Source of the DNA: Bacteroidota bacterium
GTDB lineage: Bacteria > Bacteroidota > Bacteroidia > B-17B0 > Aurantibacillaceae
NCBI GenBank assembly: GCA_963169355.1
Contig: CAUJCR010000003.1
Coordinates: 26,848-90,847 of the forward strand
Length of the DNA stretch: 64,000 nt
Direction: 5' to 3'
The notes beneath the pieces were generated by a model that made no database searches, was not told the DNA's origin, and saw nothing but the letters and a program-made list of their open reading frames with translations. The translations under genes and the position numbers were made by a program. Positions 8,471 to 17,777 of the stretch are shown here, one piece after another. Each line of letters opens with the position of its first letter. The first letter of the stretch is position 1.

Positions 8471-9070
8471 TTAAAAATTTAACTCTAATTGAGTAGGTAG
8501 TAACTGAAACGTTAGTCGGTGCAATGGTGTTGTGCCATAAATTTTAATGGCTTCTCGGTGTTTTTTTGTTGGATAACCCATATTTTGTTCCCAAGCGTAT
8601 TCAGGGTGTTTGATTGCGGCTTCTTTCATAAAATCATCTCTATACGTTTTAGCTAAAATACTAGCTGCCGCTATACTTAAAAATTTAGCATCGCCTTTTA
8701 CAATACATTGATGATTTATTTTTTTATAAGGTGTAAATCGGTTACCGTCAATTAAAAGCAATTCTGGCATTTGTTTTAGTTTATCAATAGCCCGATGCAT
8801 AGCTAAAAAAGAAGCTTTTAGAATATTTATCTCGTCAATTTCAGTATTATCAACTACGCCAATAGCCCAAGTTATAGCTTGACTCTCAATTTCAGGGCGT
8901 AATTCATAACGATCTTTGTCGCTTAGTTTTTTGCTATCGTCTAGCCATTTATTTTTATAAGTTTTAGGTAAAATAACTGCTGCTGCATACACAGGTCCCG
9001 CCAAACAACCTCTTCCTGCTTCATCGCAACCAGCTTCTATGAGTTGTTTATCATAATAAGGTTTTAGCAT
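8471..9070 (-). CDS. rnhB: Ribonuclease HII
   Basis: The 199-residue enzyme nicks RNA in RNA/DNA hybrids and starts removal of misincorporated ribonucleotides. The N-terminal active-site block is [22 protein letters not shown] with catalytic Asp16 and Glu17, and a third Asp is in LLLIDGNRF (about residue 109). Length matches RNase HII. It is placed 12 bp after clpX in the same transcript. Confidence 0.95.
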   Translation of the reverse strand: MLKPYYDKQLIEAGCDEAGRGCLAGPVYAAAVILPKTYKNKWLDDSKKLSDKDRYELRPEIESQAITWAIGVVDNTEIDEINILKASFLAMHRAIDKLKQMPELLLIDGNRFTPYKKINHQCIVKGDAKFLSIAAASILAKTYRDDFMKEAAIKHPEYAWEQNMGYPTKKHREAIKIYGTTPLHRLTFQLLPTQLELNF

Positions 9071-9082
9071 TTTGCTTTCGCA

Positions 9083-10324
9083 TTAAGCCACTTGTAATTG
9101 AGTAAGTTTAGCCGATTTTAATTTCTCAAGGGCATAATCTAAAGTAACCGTAATTGTTTTTGGCGATTTTTCTTCGCTAGGTACATCAAACATTAAATCA
9201 ACCATAATAGATTCGCAAATGCCACGCAAACCTCTGGCTCCTAATTTAAACTCAATAGCTTTATCTACAATTAAGTTCAATACTTCTTCTTCAAACTCTA
9301 ATTTAATACCTTCCATTTTAAATAAATGTTTGTATTGTTTAATAAGAGCGTTTTTAGGTTCTGTAAGTATTGAGCGTAATGCAGCTCTATCAAGTGGTTT
9401 TAAATAAGTTAAAACAGGCAAGCGCCCAATTAACTCAGGTATTAAACCAAACGATTTTAAATCTTGTGGAGAAACGTATTGCAATAAATTAGCTTTATCT
9501 ACTTCTTCTTTTGCTACCGAAGCGGTATAACCCATCGCCTGTGTATTAAGTCGTTGAGCAATTTTTTTCTCAATACCATCAAAAGCGCCACCGCATATAA
9601 ATAAGATATTACGAGTATTTACTTGAATCATTTTAGCATCTGGATGTTTTCTTCCGCCTTGAGGTGGTACATTAACCACAGAGCCTTCTAATAATTTAAG
9701 CATAGCTTGTTGCACGCCTTCTCCACTCACATCACGAGTAATAGATGGATTATCGCTCTTACGAGCTATTTTATCAATTTCATCAATAAATACAATGCCT
9801 CTTTCGGCAGAAGCTACATCATAATCGGCTGCTTGTAATAAACGTGTTAAAACATTTTCTACATCCTCGCCCACATAACCAGCTTCGGTTAAAACAGTGG
9901 CATCAGCAATACAAAAAGGCACATTTAACAACTTGGCAATAGTGCGTGCTAATAATGTTTTTCCAGTACCTGTTTCTCCAACTAATATAACGTTAGATTT
10001 ATCTATCTCAATATCTTCTTTTGCGCTACTAGCATGAGCCACTCTCTTAAAATGATTGTAAACTGCAACACTCAATATCTTTTTAGCCTCATCTTGTCCA
10101 ATGATGTATTCATCTAAATGTTTTTTAATATGATGTGGTTTTAAAACATTAAGTGCTTGTTGCACTTGTTGTTGTCCTTGCGAACCAGCCTCTTCATTCA
10201 CTATTTTAAAAGCTTGCGAAATACAAGCGTCGCAAATGTGACCAGTAACACCTGCTATTAATATCTTTACATCTTTTTTATCTCGTCCACAAAATGAGCA
10301 AACGATTGGACCTGCTTTAGCCAT
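9083..10324 (-). CDS. clpX: ATP-dependent Clp protease ATP-binding subunit ClpX
   Basis: The 413-residue AAA+ unfoldase delivers substrates to ClpP. The N-terminal zinc-binding domain has Cys9, Cys12, Cys31 and Cys34. Walker A is GETGTGKT (residues 116-123), Walker B is [10 protein letters not shown], and the sensor-2 region is [11 protein letters not shown]. clpP is not adjacent in this window; instead clpX leads an operon with rnhB and an O-methyltransferase. A clear -7 box lies just upstream. Confidence 0.97.
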   Translation of the reverse strand: MAKAGPIVCSFCGRDKKDVKILIAGVTGHICDACISQAFKIVNEEAGSQGQQQVQQALNVLKPHHIKKHLDEYIIGQDEAKKILSVAVYNHFKRVAHASSAKEDIEIDKSNVILVGETGTGKTLLARTIAKLLNVPFCIADATVLTEAGYVGEDVENVLTRLLQAADYDVASAERGIVFIDEIDKIARKSDNPSITRDVSGEGVQQAMLKLLEGSVVNVPPQGGRKHPDAKMIQVNTRNILFICGGAFDGIEKKIAQRLNTQAMGYTASVAKEEVDKANLLQYVSPQDLKSFGLIPELIGRLPVLTYLKPLDRAALRSILTEPKNALIKQYKHLFKMEGIKLEFEEEVLNLIVDKAIEFKLGARGLRGICESIMVDLMFDVPSEEKSPKTITVTLDYALEKLKSAKLTQLQVA

Positions 10325-10346
10325 TTTTTACAACAAATTAAGACTA

Positions 10347-10354
10347 CAAAGATA
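10347..10354 (-). promoter_or_regulatory. -7 promoter box TATCTTTG for clpX
   Basis: On the minus strand the sequence is TATCTTTG, a perfect TAnnTTTG match, 22 bases upstream of the clpX start codon. Confidence 0.55.
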
Positions 10355-10384
10355 CTGAAAAAACCACTTGGATTTGTTTTAAAT

Positions 10385-11890
10385 TTAAAAAGATTGCTGT
10401 TGTACCAAAACAGTGTTAGAGACTTTGTTTTCTAATAATTTAGGCAAATGTTGGTAGTTTTGCCACTCTTTATCTGTTAAAAACAAATACAAATAATCAT
10501 CCGTGTTACTTATGCCGTTTCTATGAGTAGGAGCTAACCATTTTAAATCCCAAATTATTCGATAAAAATTAGTGCTAGGTTCAAACAACCAGTTAACCCC
10601 TAATTGTATTTTTTTGTTTGGCTGCTCTTGCTGTTTTTGTTGTAACACCTGCATAACTTGCTTGGTGCTCATATCGTATTTCCAATCTTTAAAATAATGC
10701 AAAGGTAAATTTACGCTTACATTAATAAGTAATAAAATGGCACCCAAAGCACTTAATGCAACCGAAACAAAAGAAGCAACGCGCTGATGTAAATATGCCA
10801 ATAAAGCGCATAGATTTATCATAAACACTACATAATAAAATATAGCAAACCGATGCAAATAATAATCGTTTCCAATAATATAGTGTTGTAATACACTTAC
10901 CGAAACCATCCCAAACAATAGAAAAGAACTATAAAATAACACCATATGTTGTGTTATTAAAAAAACAGTTTTTTTAAATAGCATATATCCCGATATAATT
11001 AATCCTGTAATAAAAACTACAACCGACAAACTTTTTAATATCAATAATAATTCATCAGAAACAGCCTGTTCATAAAACACATCGTAAATAATAGACCGAA
11101 CTGTATCCATCATAAAACCCTCTTTGCCTCCAAAATCAAGTAAAGTAATTCCTGTTAAACGACGAATAGGTTCAAATAAAAAAACAACATAGCCTATAAA
11201 ACACACAGCGCTTACTTTGTAAAAAGAAATTAGTTGCTGCCTTGTAAACTGTTTTTTTACAAAATAAAAATTAGTTAATAATATCAGGTTTAAAACAACA
11301 AACGAAACAACAAAATAATTAAGCATCGAAAAATTACTAAAGATAGCCAGCAACACAGCAATATGATGGTAAATAAGAGGCTTGGAACTATATGTTTCTA
11401 AATATAAACTGATAAAATATACACTAGCCATTAAAAAACCAACGGATAATCCATAACCTCTAGCAAGTATAAAAAAATCGAGCAAATAAGGATTTAATAC
11501 CAAAAGTATATAGCAAGGCAATATTAATCTTGGACAAATTTTAAACAACCACAACAATCCAAAAACACTATAAATAACAAATCCTAAAATAGAAGGTAAT
11601 CGCAATGCTAATTCAGATTTACCAAATAACATTTCGCTATATTTCATTAAAAGAGAATTTAAAATATGATTGTTTAAATAAGGATGCTTAAAAGAAATGA
11701 TGTCGAAAAATCCTTGGTGAACATAATGTGTATAGGTAAAAGCTTCGTCGTGTGTAAAAGAAGTTTTAGATGCTTTATAAATTAAAACACTTAAAATACC
11801 CAAAGCAACTAATACACTTAGTATAAAACTAGGATGCTTGTATTTAGATAAAATTAAGGGCATAAGTAAAGTATTCAAAATTAAGGGCAA
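10385..11890 (-). CDS. Multi-pass membrane protein, glycosyltransferase family 39/ArnT-like
   Basis: The 501-residue protein has about ten to eleven hydrophobic helices. Its first periplasmic loop carries the acidic signature expected of polyprenyl-phosphate-sugar dependent GT-C enzymes: SFTHDEAFTYTHYV, followed by ELALRLPSILGFV. The C-terminus is a soluble region. It probably transfers a lipid-linked sugar to a surface molecule; donor and acceptor are unknown. The N-terminus repeats MPLIL (MPLILNTLLMPLILSKYKH), reflecting a small local DNA duplication, so the true start may be the second Met at residue 10. Confidence 0.7.
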   Translation of the reverse strand: MPLILNTLLMPLILSKYKHPSFILSVLVALGILSVLIYKASKTSFTHDEAFTYTHYVHQGFFDIISFKHPYLNNHILNSLLMKYSEMLFGKSELALRLPSILGFVIYSVFGLLWLFKICPRLILPCYILLVLNPYLLDFFILARGYGLSVGFLMASVYFISLYLETYSSKPLIYHHIAVLLAIFSNFSMLNYFVVSFVVLNLILLTNFYFVKKQFTRQQLISFYKVSAVCFIGYVVFLFEPIRRLTGITLLDFGGKEGFMMDTVRSIIYDVFYEQAVSDELLLILKSLSVVVFITGLIISGYMLFKKTVFLITQHMVLFYSSFLLFGMVSVSVLQHYIIGNDYYLHRFAIFYYVVFMINLCALLAYLHQRVASFVSVALSALGAILLLINVSVNLPLHYFKDWKYDMSTKQVMQVLQQKQQEQPNKKIQLGVNWLFEPSTNFYRIIWDLKWLAPTHRNGISNTDDYLYLFLTDKEWQNYQHLPKLLENKVSNTVLVQQQSF

Positions 11891-12015
11891 TAAAGTAAAA
11901 ACAAAATGTTTTTTTATTTGAAAACAAAATGCTACAAATTATAGCACAGACCTGTTATTATTTATCGTTAATTTGTACTCAATATATTTTGTAGTTACTT
12001 ATCTTATTTTGTTGT

Positions 12016-13554
12016 ATGCTAGTTAAAACTTATGGAAGTGCGGTGCATGGAATTATGGCCACTTCAGTAACCGTAGAGGTTAATATTTCTCAAGGAATTA
12101 ATTTTTATTTAGTTGGTTTACCCGATAGCGCAGTAAGAGAGAGTCATCAACGCATTGATGCTGCCTTAAAGAATAATGGATTAAAAATTCCAGGTAAGCA
12201 AATTACCATTAATATGGCACCAGCCGATATTAGAAAAGAAGGTTCATCTTATGATTTAACGATTGCAGTTGGCATATTAGCTGCCTCAGAACAGATTAAA
12301 AGCGATCGAGTTTCAGATTATGTTATAATGGGTGAGCTTTCATTAGATGGAGAATTACGCCCCATAAAAGGTGTATTACCTATTGCCATTAAAGCAAAAC
12401 AAGAAGGATTTAAAGGATTAATTGTACCCGAAGAAAATGCACGAGAGGCTGCCGTAGTTGAAGGACTGGAAGTATATGGTGTTTCAAAAATTAAACAAGT
12501 AATCGATTTTTTTAATGATGAATTGGTATTACAACAAACTACCATTGATATTGAACAAGAGTTTTTAAATAAGATAGACGATATAGAGTTTGATTTTGCA
12601 GAAGTAAAAGGACAAGAAAATATAAAACGAGCTTTAGAAATTGCAGCAGCCGGTGGACATAATGTGATATTAATTGGTCCGCCTGGCGCAGGTAAAACCA
12701 TGCTTAGTAAGCGAATGCCTTCTATACTTCCGCCCCTTAGCATTGATGAGGCTCTTGAAACCACTAAAATTCATAGTGTGGCAGGAAAAACAAATAAAAC
12801 CATGGGGCTTATTACAACTCGTCCTTTTAGAAGCCCTCACCACACCATATCTGATGTGGCTTTGGTGGGAGGCGGTATGAATGCGCAACCGGGAGAAATT
12901 TCATTAGCGCACAACGGTGTTTTGTTTTTAGACGAATTGCCCGAGTTTAAACGAACTGCTTTAGAGGTTATGCGACAACCCTTAGAAGATCGTTTGGTTA
13001 GTATATCAAGAGCAAAATTTAGTGTTGAATATCCTGCCAGCTTTATGTTAATGGCAAGTATGAATCCTTGTCCGTGTGGATATTATAACCACCCCGAAAA
13101 AGATTGTGTATGCGCGCCTGGTGTTGTACAAAAATATTTGAATAAAATCTCAGGGCCATTATTAGATAGAATTGATTTACATGTTGAAGTAACACCTGTT
13201 CCGTTTAGCGAATTACATAAGTCTCAAAACAGTGAAACAAGCAAACAAATAAGAGAGCGGGTTATTAAAGCTAGACAAATTCAAACACTACGATATAAAA
13301 ACACTGATGGTATTTATTGTAACGCCCAAATGCGGAGTAAAGATTTAAGATTATACTGTTATTTAAACGAAGCAGGAAGCACCTTACTTAAAACCGCCAT
13401 GGAGCGCTTGGGTTTATCAGCCAGGGCTTATGATAGAATATTAAAAGTGGCTCGTACCATTGCAGATTTGGATAATTCACAAAACATTGAAACAAATCAT
13501 ATAGCAGAAGCTATACAATATCGTAGCCTAGATAGAGATGGTTGGGCTGGATAA
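12016..13554 (+). CDS. YifB family Mg-chelatase-like AAA+ ATPase (ComM-like)
   Basis: The 512-residue protein starts [20 protein letters not shown], typical of the N-terminal Lon-substrate-binding-like ChlI domain. Walker A is GPPGAGKT (about residues 222-229), and the Walker B and arginine-finger region includes [11 protein letters not shown]. The cysteine cluster [17 protein letters not shown] and a C-terminal Mg_chelatase_C domain follow. ComM homologues are hexameric helicases promoting branch migration during natural transformation. The gene stands alone, divergent from the GT39-like gene. Confidence 0.92.
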   Translation: MLVKTYGSAVHGIMATSVTVEVNISQGINFYLVGLPDSAVRESHQRIDAALKNNGLKIPGKQITINMAPADIRKEGSSYDLTIAVGILAASEQIKSDRVSDYVIMGELSLDGELRPIKGVLPIAIKAKQEGFKGLIVPEENAREAAVVEGLEVYGVSKIKQVIDFFNDELVLQQTTIDIEQEFLNKIDDIEFDFAEVKGQENIKRALEIAAAGGHNVILIGPPGAGKTMLSKRMPSILPPLSIDEALETTKIHSVAGKTNKTMGLITTRPFRSPHHTISDVALVGGGMNAQPGEISLAHNGVLFLDELPEFKRTALEVMRQPLEDRLVSISRAKFSVEYPASFMLMASMNPCPCGYYNHPEKDCVCAPGVVQKYLNKISGPLLDRIDLHVEVTPVPFSELHKSQNSETSKQIRERVIKARQIQTLRYKNTDGIYCNAQMRSKDLRLYCYLNEAGSTLLKTAMERLGLSARAYDRILKVARTIADLDNSQNIETNHIAEAIQYRSLDRDGWAG

Positions 13555-13576
13555 CTAATAGAAAATATTTAAAAGC

Positions 13577-14197
13577 TTAATGACTTAAAATATATTTTAA
13601 TTCATTTAAAATCATAGCTGTTGCTCCCCACACTATTTTGCCGTTAGCATCAAAATACGGTGTTTGAATTTTTAAGCCCTTGATGGGTTCTAAAGATGTG
13701 TGTTTAACGGTTTCTGGTAATAACAGTTTATCTAATTTCCATGGTATTAATGAGGCAACCTCTGTGTAATTAGGCTTAAAAACTGGTTTTTTTGGTAAAT
13801 AGGCCACAAAGGGTGTTACAACAAATTTACTTACCGAAATTACTAAAGCACTCAACTCTCCAATAATTACAGGAGTTTCTATACAGCCAGTTTCTTCAAA
13901 AAATTCGCGTAAAGCTGTTGCGTTTAAATCTTTATCTCCTATCTCCGCTTTTCCTCCTGGAAATGCAATTTGACCACTATGATGACCATTATATGTAGAA
14001 CGTTCGATTAATAAAACATGGCATTGATTGTATTCATCAGGAAATAACAATACTAATACTGCACTTTGTTTATATTGTTCTGTTTGAGTAATGGCTACTT
14101 TTTCTCGATTTAAATGAGCCATTTGAAATTGAATTTGTTCTCCTGGTAGTGGTTGTTGTAACTTAATCTGTAATTCTTGTATTAATGATAAAAACAT
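13577..14197 (-). CDS. CoA pyrophosphatase, NUDIX family (NudL-like)
   Basis: The enzyme hydrolyses coenzyme A or its derivatives to phosphopantetheine and 3',5'-ADP. The CoA-specific signature LLIERSTYNGHHSGQIAFPGG runs into the Nudix box GGKAEIGDKDLNATALREFF-EETG. I chose the ATG at 14197 (MFLSLIQELQ, 206 residues). The frame also extends three codons upstream to a TTG at 14206, but that codon falls inside the -7 promoter box. It is convergent with the YifB gene and divergent from ribBA. Confidence 0.88.
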   Translation of the reverse strand: MFLSLIQELQIKLQQPLPGEQIQFQMAHLNREKVAITQTEQYKQSAVLVLLFPDEYNQCHVLLIERSTYNGHHSGQIAFPGGKAEIGDKDLNATALREFFEETGCIETPVIIGELSALVISVSKFVVTPFVAYLPKKPVFKPNYTEVASLIPWKLDKLLLPETVKHTSLEPIKGLKIQTPYFDANGKIVWGATAMILNELKYILSH

Positions 14198-14203
14198 GAT
14201 AAA

Positions 14204-14211
14204 CAAAGATA
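14204..14211 (-). promoter_or_regulatory. -7 promoter box TATCTTTG for the NUDIX gene
   Basis: A perfect TAnnTTTG match on the minus strand ending six bases before the ATG at 14197. The predicted start of transcription practically coincides with the start codon. Confidence 0.55.
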
Positions 14212-14237
14212 ATAGATATTCATAACTTTAAATTCCG

Positions 14238-14245
14238 TAAATTTG
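14238..14245 (+). promoter_or_regulatory. -7 promoter box TAAATTTG for ribBA
   Basis: A perfect TAnnTTTG match 18 bases upstream of the ribBA ATG. It is back to back with the NUDIX gene promoter. Confidence 0.55.
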
Positions 14246-14263
14246 TGGCGCAAAATTTAAACC

Positions 14264-15469
14264 ATGAGCACAATACAACTAAACACTATTGAAGAGGCTA
14301 TTGCTGATATAAAAGCAGGAAAAGTAATTATAGTGGTAGATGACGAAGACAGAGAAAACGAAGGTGATTTTTTAACCGCCGCTAGAAACATTACGCCCGA
14401 GGTGGTTAATTTTATGGCTACACACGGCAGAGGTTTAATTTGCACAGCTATTACCGAAGAAAAAGCGAAAGAACTTAAATTAGACTTAATGGTTTCGTCT
14501 AATACAGCGCTTCACGAAACTGCTTTTACCGTTTCAATTGATTTACTTGGGCATGGTTGCACCACTGGAATTTCGGCACAAGATAGAGCTAAAACTATTC
14601 AAGCATTAATTAACCCCGAAATGAAAGCAGCTGATTTTGGCAGACCAGGGCATATTTTTCCATTAATAGCTAAAACGGGTGGCGTTTTACGAAGAACAGG
14701 ACACACCGAAGCCACTATAGATTTTGCTAAACTAGCAGGTTTTGAGCCTTGTGGTGCTTTAGTAGAAATTATGAACGAAGATGGCACCATGGCGCGCCTA
14801 CCTGATTTAATAAAAGTTGCTAAACAATTTAATTTAAAAATTGTAAGTATAAAAGATTTAATCGCTTATCGTTTAGCTAAAGAAAGTATTGTTACTCGCC
14901 AAGTAGAGGTTAATATGCCTACTCAATTTGGTGATTTTAAATTAATAGATTATAAAGTTGAAATAAATGGTGAAGAACATTTAGCCTTAGTAAAAGGCGA
15001 ATGGCAACAAAATGAACCCGTTTTAGTTCGTGTACATTCATCTTGTGTAACTGGTGATATTTTTGGTTCGTGTCGTTGTGATTGTGGCCCACAATTACAC
15101 AAAGCCATGGAAATGATTGAAAAAGAAGGAAAGGGCGTTATTGTGTACATGAATCAAGAAGGTAGAGGAATTGGATTATTAAATAAATTAAAAGCATATA
15201 AACTTCAAGAAAAAGGATTAGATACTGTTGAGGCTAATGTAGAACTAGGTTTTAAGCCCGATGAGCGCGATTATGGCGTAGGTGCTCAAATTTTAAGAGA
15301 TTTAGGCATTAGTAAAATGAAATTAATGAGTAATAATCCTGTAAAAAGAGTGGGTTTAATTGGTTATGGTTTAGAGGTTGTAGAAAACGTACCTATTATT
15401 ATTCCATCTAACCCGCATAACGAAAAGTATATGCAAACCAAAAAAGAAAAAATGGGACACCGATTTTAA
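14264..15469 (+). CDS. ribBA: Bifunctional DHBP synthase / GTP cyclohydrolase II
   Basis: The 401-residue fusion supplies both entry branches of riboflavin synthesis: ribulose 5-phosphate to 3,4-dihydroxy-2-butanone 4-phosphate, and GTP to the diaminopyrimidine. The N-terminal RibB half (about 1-205) has [12 protein letters not shown] and THGRGLIC. The C-terminal RibA half has the zinc cysteines in [17 protein letters not shown] (Cys-x10-Cys-x-Cys, near residues 260-273) and [11 protein letters not shown]. No FMN riboswitch was seen; the leader is too short. truB follows after 11 bp. Confidence 0.96.
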   Translation: MSTIQLNTIEEAIADIKAGKVIIVVDDEDRENEGDFLTAARNITPEVVNFMATHGRGLICTAITEEKAKELKLDLMVSSNTALHETAFTVSIDLLGHGCTTGISAQDRAKTIQALINPEMKAADFGRPGHIFPLIAKTGGVLRRTGHTEATIDFAKLAGFEPCGALVEIMNEDGTMARLPDLIKVAKQFNLKIVSIKDLIAYRLAKESIVTRQVEVNMPTQFGDFKLIDYKVEINGEEHLALVKGEWQQNEPVLVRVHSSCVTGDIFGSCRCDCGPQLHKAMEMIEKEGKGVIVYMNQEGRGIGLLNKLKAYKLQEKGLDTVEANVELGFKPDERDYGVGAQILRDLGISKMKLMSNNPVKRVGLIGYGLEVVENVPIIIPSNPHNEKYMQTKKEKMGHRF

Positions 15470-15480
15470 ACCCATACAAT

Positions 15481-16191
15481 ATGTCGTTTAATTTTCGTGA
15501 AGGAGAAATATTACTTATTAATAAACCATATACTTGGTCCTCTTTTCAAGCCGTTAATAAATTAAAACACGGACTAAAAAAACACCCTTCATTATTATTA
15601 GATGGTAAATACATTCATTTAAAAATTGGTCACGCTGGCACCCTCGATCCTTTAGCAACTGGATTATTAATTGTGTGTACAGGAAAAAAAACCAAAGAAA
15701 TTTCTTCATTCCAAAATTTAAACAAAGAATATACAGGTACTTTTTATATTGGTGCTACTACACCCTGTTTTGATAAAGAAAAGGAAATTGATACTCACTA
15801 CCCTACTTCGCATATTACCGAAGAACTTATAAAAGAAACGGCAAAAAAATTTATTGGTATTCAACAACAAACGCCACCTTTATATAGCGCTGTTTTAGTA
15901 GATGGTACAAGAGCTTATGAATTTGCTAGGGAAGGAAAAGAAGTTGAATTAAAATCGAGAGAAATAGAGATTAAAACATTTGATATTACAGATATTAAAT
16001 TACCCTACGTTAGCTTTAAAATTACTTGTAGTAAAGGTACTTATATTCGCAGCATTGCTCGAGATTTTGGAATGGCTTTAAATAGTGGCGCTTATTTAAC
16101 AGAGTTGTGCCGAACTAAAATTGGTGAGTATTCATTAACACAAGCGCTTAGCCCACAGGTATTTTTAGATAATATGGCTTTTAACGATTAA
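15481..16191 (+). CDS. truB: tRNA pseudouridine(55) synthase TruB
   Basis: The 236-residue enzyme makes pseudouridine at position 55 of the tRNA T-loop. The catalytic block is IGHAGTLDPLATGLL, with the nucleophile Asp at about residue 59, and KGTYIRSIARDFG is the second conserved motif. It is shorter than the E. coli enzyme because the C-terminal PUA-like extension is missing, which is usual for this phylum as far as I know. Probably co-transcribed with ribBA. Confidence 0.95.
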   Translation: MSFNFREGEILLINKPYTWSSFQAVNKLKHGLKKHPSLLLDGKYIHLKIGHAGTLDPLATGLLIVCTGKKTKEISSFQNLNKEYTGTFYIGATTPCFDKEKEIDTHYPTSHITEELIKETAKKFIGIQQQTPPLYSAVLVDGTRAYEFAREGKEVELKSREIEIKTFDITDIKLPYVSFKITCSKGTYIRSIARDFGMALNSGAYLTELCRTKIGEYSLTQALSPQVFLDNMAFND

Positions 16192-16241
16192 AATTTTATC
16201 ATAAAAATTCAAAAAAAATCCAATTTGTAAATTTAATACAA

Positions 16242-16249
16242 TAAATTTG
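16242..16249 (+). promoter_or_regulatory. -7 promoter box TAAATTTG with upstream TTTG
   Basis: A perfect TAnnTTTG ends seven bases before the ATG of the small gene at 16257. A TTTG at 16224-16227 is a candidate -33 element. Confidence 0.6.
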
Positions 16250-16256
16250 CACCTAA

Positions 16257-16577
16257 ATGAATTTAAACCCTAAATATTATCTAATCATAAAATCATTTTT
16301 GATTAGTGTATTTGTTTTGGGAATTTTTTCAGCTACTGCTTTACAATACATTCAATCACAAGAATCGTCTATTGCTATATTATTTAACAATGATGGAATG
16401 ATTCAAAAAGATAATGGGGTCATCTCATATGAAATAGAAGAAACGGATTCTGCAATTAATTATATTGTTATACAGGTAATTCAACCTATTGAACAGTTAG
16501 ATTTTGAAAATAAAAAATACAACCTTCCAATTATTTTAAACTCAAAAACCTCTCCGCCTCCTAAGCAAACTTGTTAA
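16257..16577 (+). CDS. Small membrane-anchored or secreted protein, unknown
   Basis: The 106-residue protein has one N-terminal hydrophobic segment (about residues 8-30, LIIKSFLISVFVLGIFSATA) and a polar remainder with no recognised domain, ending SKTSPPPKQTC. A good promoter box immediately upstream and normal codon use support it being real. It precedes the RND adaptor gene by 45 bp (72 bp if the adaptor starts at 16650), in the same orientation, so it may belong with the pump or may be separated from it by the weak hairpin at its end. I do not recognise the family. Confidence 0.6.
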   Translation: MNLNPKYYLIIKSFLISVFVLGIFSATALQYIQSQESSIAILFNNDGMIQKDNGVISYEIEETDSAINYIVIQVIQPIEQLDFENKKYNLPIILNSKTSPPPKQTC

Positions 16578-16599
16578 TCCATTTTATTGGAGGTTTTTT
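16544..16599 (+). terminator. Possible weak terminator
   Basis: AAAAACCTC...CCTCC near 16544-16561 can pair with GGAGGTTTTTT at 16589-16599, giving a short stem with a long loop followed by a T-run. It overlaps the end of the small gene, and the energy is probably modest. Confidence 0.3.
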
Positions 16600-16622
16600 A
16601 AAGTTTATCAAAGCACAATCTT

Positions 16623-17771
16623 GTGCGTTATTTTAAAATTAATTTTATCGTGAAAACATCTTTAATTGCATTAAGCACTAGTATATTTTTTTTAACTGCT
16701 TGTAACAACACTAACACTACCATTAAGGAAAAAGAAACTTTTCCCACTACAACTGTAATTAGCATTGATACCTCTACGTTTCTTGATTACGTTTCTGAAA
16801 TACATGCCATTCAAAATGTAGAAGTAAGAGCTCGTGTGAGTGGTTATTTAGAGAAAATTCATATCGACGAAGGCGCCTCTGTGTCAGAGGGACAAGTATT
16901 GTTTTCTATAAACAACAGAGAATACGCTGAAGAATTAGCAAAAGCAAAAGCATTATATAAAAGTGCCATTGCAGAAGTGGACGCTGCCACACTCGAATTA
17001 AACAATGTGCAAGAATTAGCTAATAAAAAAATAGTTTCTACCACAGAAGTAGCTTTAGCTAAAAATAAACTCGAAGCTCAAAAAGCCAAAATGGATGAAG
17101 CCTTAGCACACCAAGCTTATGTACAAATTAAACTTAACAATACCGAAATTAAAGCGCCATTTACTGGTGTAATAAATAGAATACCTCACAAAATTGGAAG
17201 TTTAATAGAAGAAGGCACATTACTTACTAGTATTTCTCAAAACGACGAAGTATTTGCATATTTTGATGTGTCTGAAAAAGAATATCTTAATTATGCTAAG
17301 AATTTAAAATCAGATAGTACAACATCTAAATACGTTACTCTAATCTTAGCAGACGGTAGCGAGCACAATCAAATTGGGATTATCGAAACTGTAGAGGGCA
17401 TTATTGATGAACAAACAGGGAATATTGCGTTTAGAGCGCGTTTTAAAAATCCTGGAAAAATCATAAAACATGGTGCAAGTGGTAGGGTTCGATTAAGAAA
17501 AAAATTTGAAGATGTGCTGGTAGTTCCTCAAAAAGCAACATTTGAAATACAAGATAAATTATATGTATATGTTATTGATAAAAACGATAAAATACAAATT
17601 CGAAATATCGAAACCCTTGCTAGATTACCACATTTATTTCTTATTAAAAAAGGCATACAGGCTGGCGAACATATTTTATACGAAGGTATTCAGAATGTAA
17701 AAGTTGATATGGAAATTACGCCTCAAACAATTAATATGCGACAAATTATTAAAGAATTAGCAGGTAAATAA
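16623..17771 (+). CDS. RND efflux periplasmic adaptor lipoprotein (AcrA/MexA-like)
   Basis: This membrane fusion protein has a lipoprotein signal peptide: from the in-frame GTG at 16650 it reads MKTSLIALSTSIFFLTACNN, with the lipobox LTAC. That start is more likely than the GTG at 16623, which adds nine residues. The barrel-sandwich halves are VRARVSGYLEKIHIDEGASV and EIKAPFTGVINRIPHKIGSL, flanking an alpha-hairpin. It heads an adaptor-pump-channel operon, six bases before the pump gene. Confidence 0.93.
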   Translation: MRYFKINFIVKTSLIALSTSIFFLTACNNTNTTIKEKETFPTTTVISIDTSTFLDYVSEIHAIQNVEVRARVSGYLEKIHIDEGASVSEGQVLFSINNREYAEELAKAKALYKSAIAEVDAATLELNNVQELANKKIVSTTEVALAKNKLEAQKAKMDEALAHQAYVQIKLNNTEIKAPFTGVINRIPHKIGSLIEEGTLLTSISQNDEVFAYFDVSEKEYLNYAKNLKSDSTTSKYVTLILADGSEHNQIGIIETVEGIIDEQTGNIAFRARFKNPGKIIKHGASGRVRLRKKFEDVLVVPQKATFEIQDKLYVYVIDKNDKIQIRNIETLARLPHLFLIKKGIQAGEHILYEGIQNVKVDMEITPQTINMRQIIKELAGK

Positions 17772-17777
17772 AATATT

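Noticed and set aside
12318..12764. 148-codon minus-strand open frame inside the YifB gene
   Set aside because: A shadow of a well-supported coding sequence on the other strand.
14206..14264. FMN riboswitch before ribBA
   Set aside because: The predicted leader is under 20 bases, too short for an aptamer, and no RFN-like pairing was seen.
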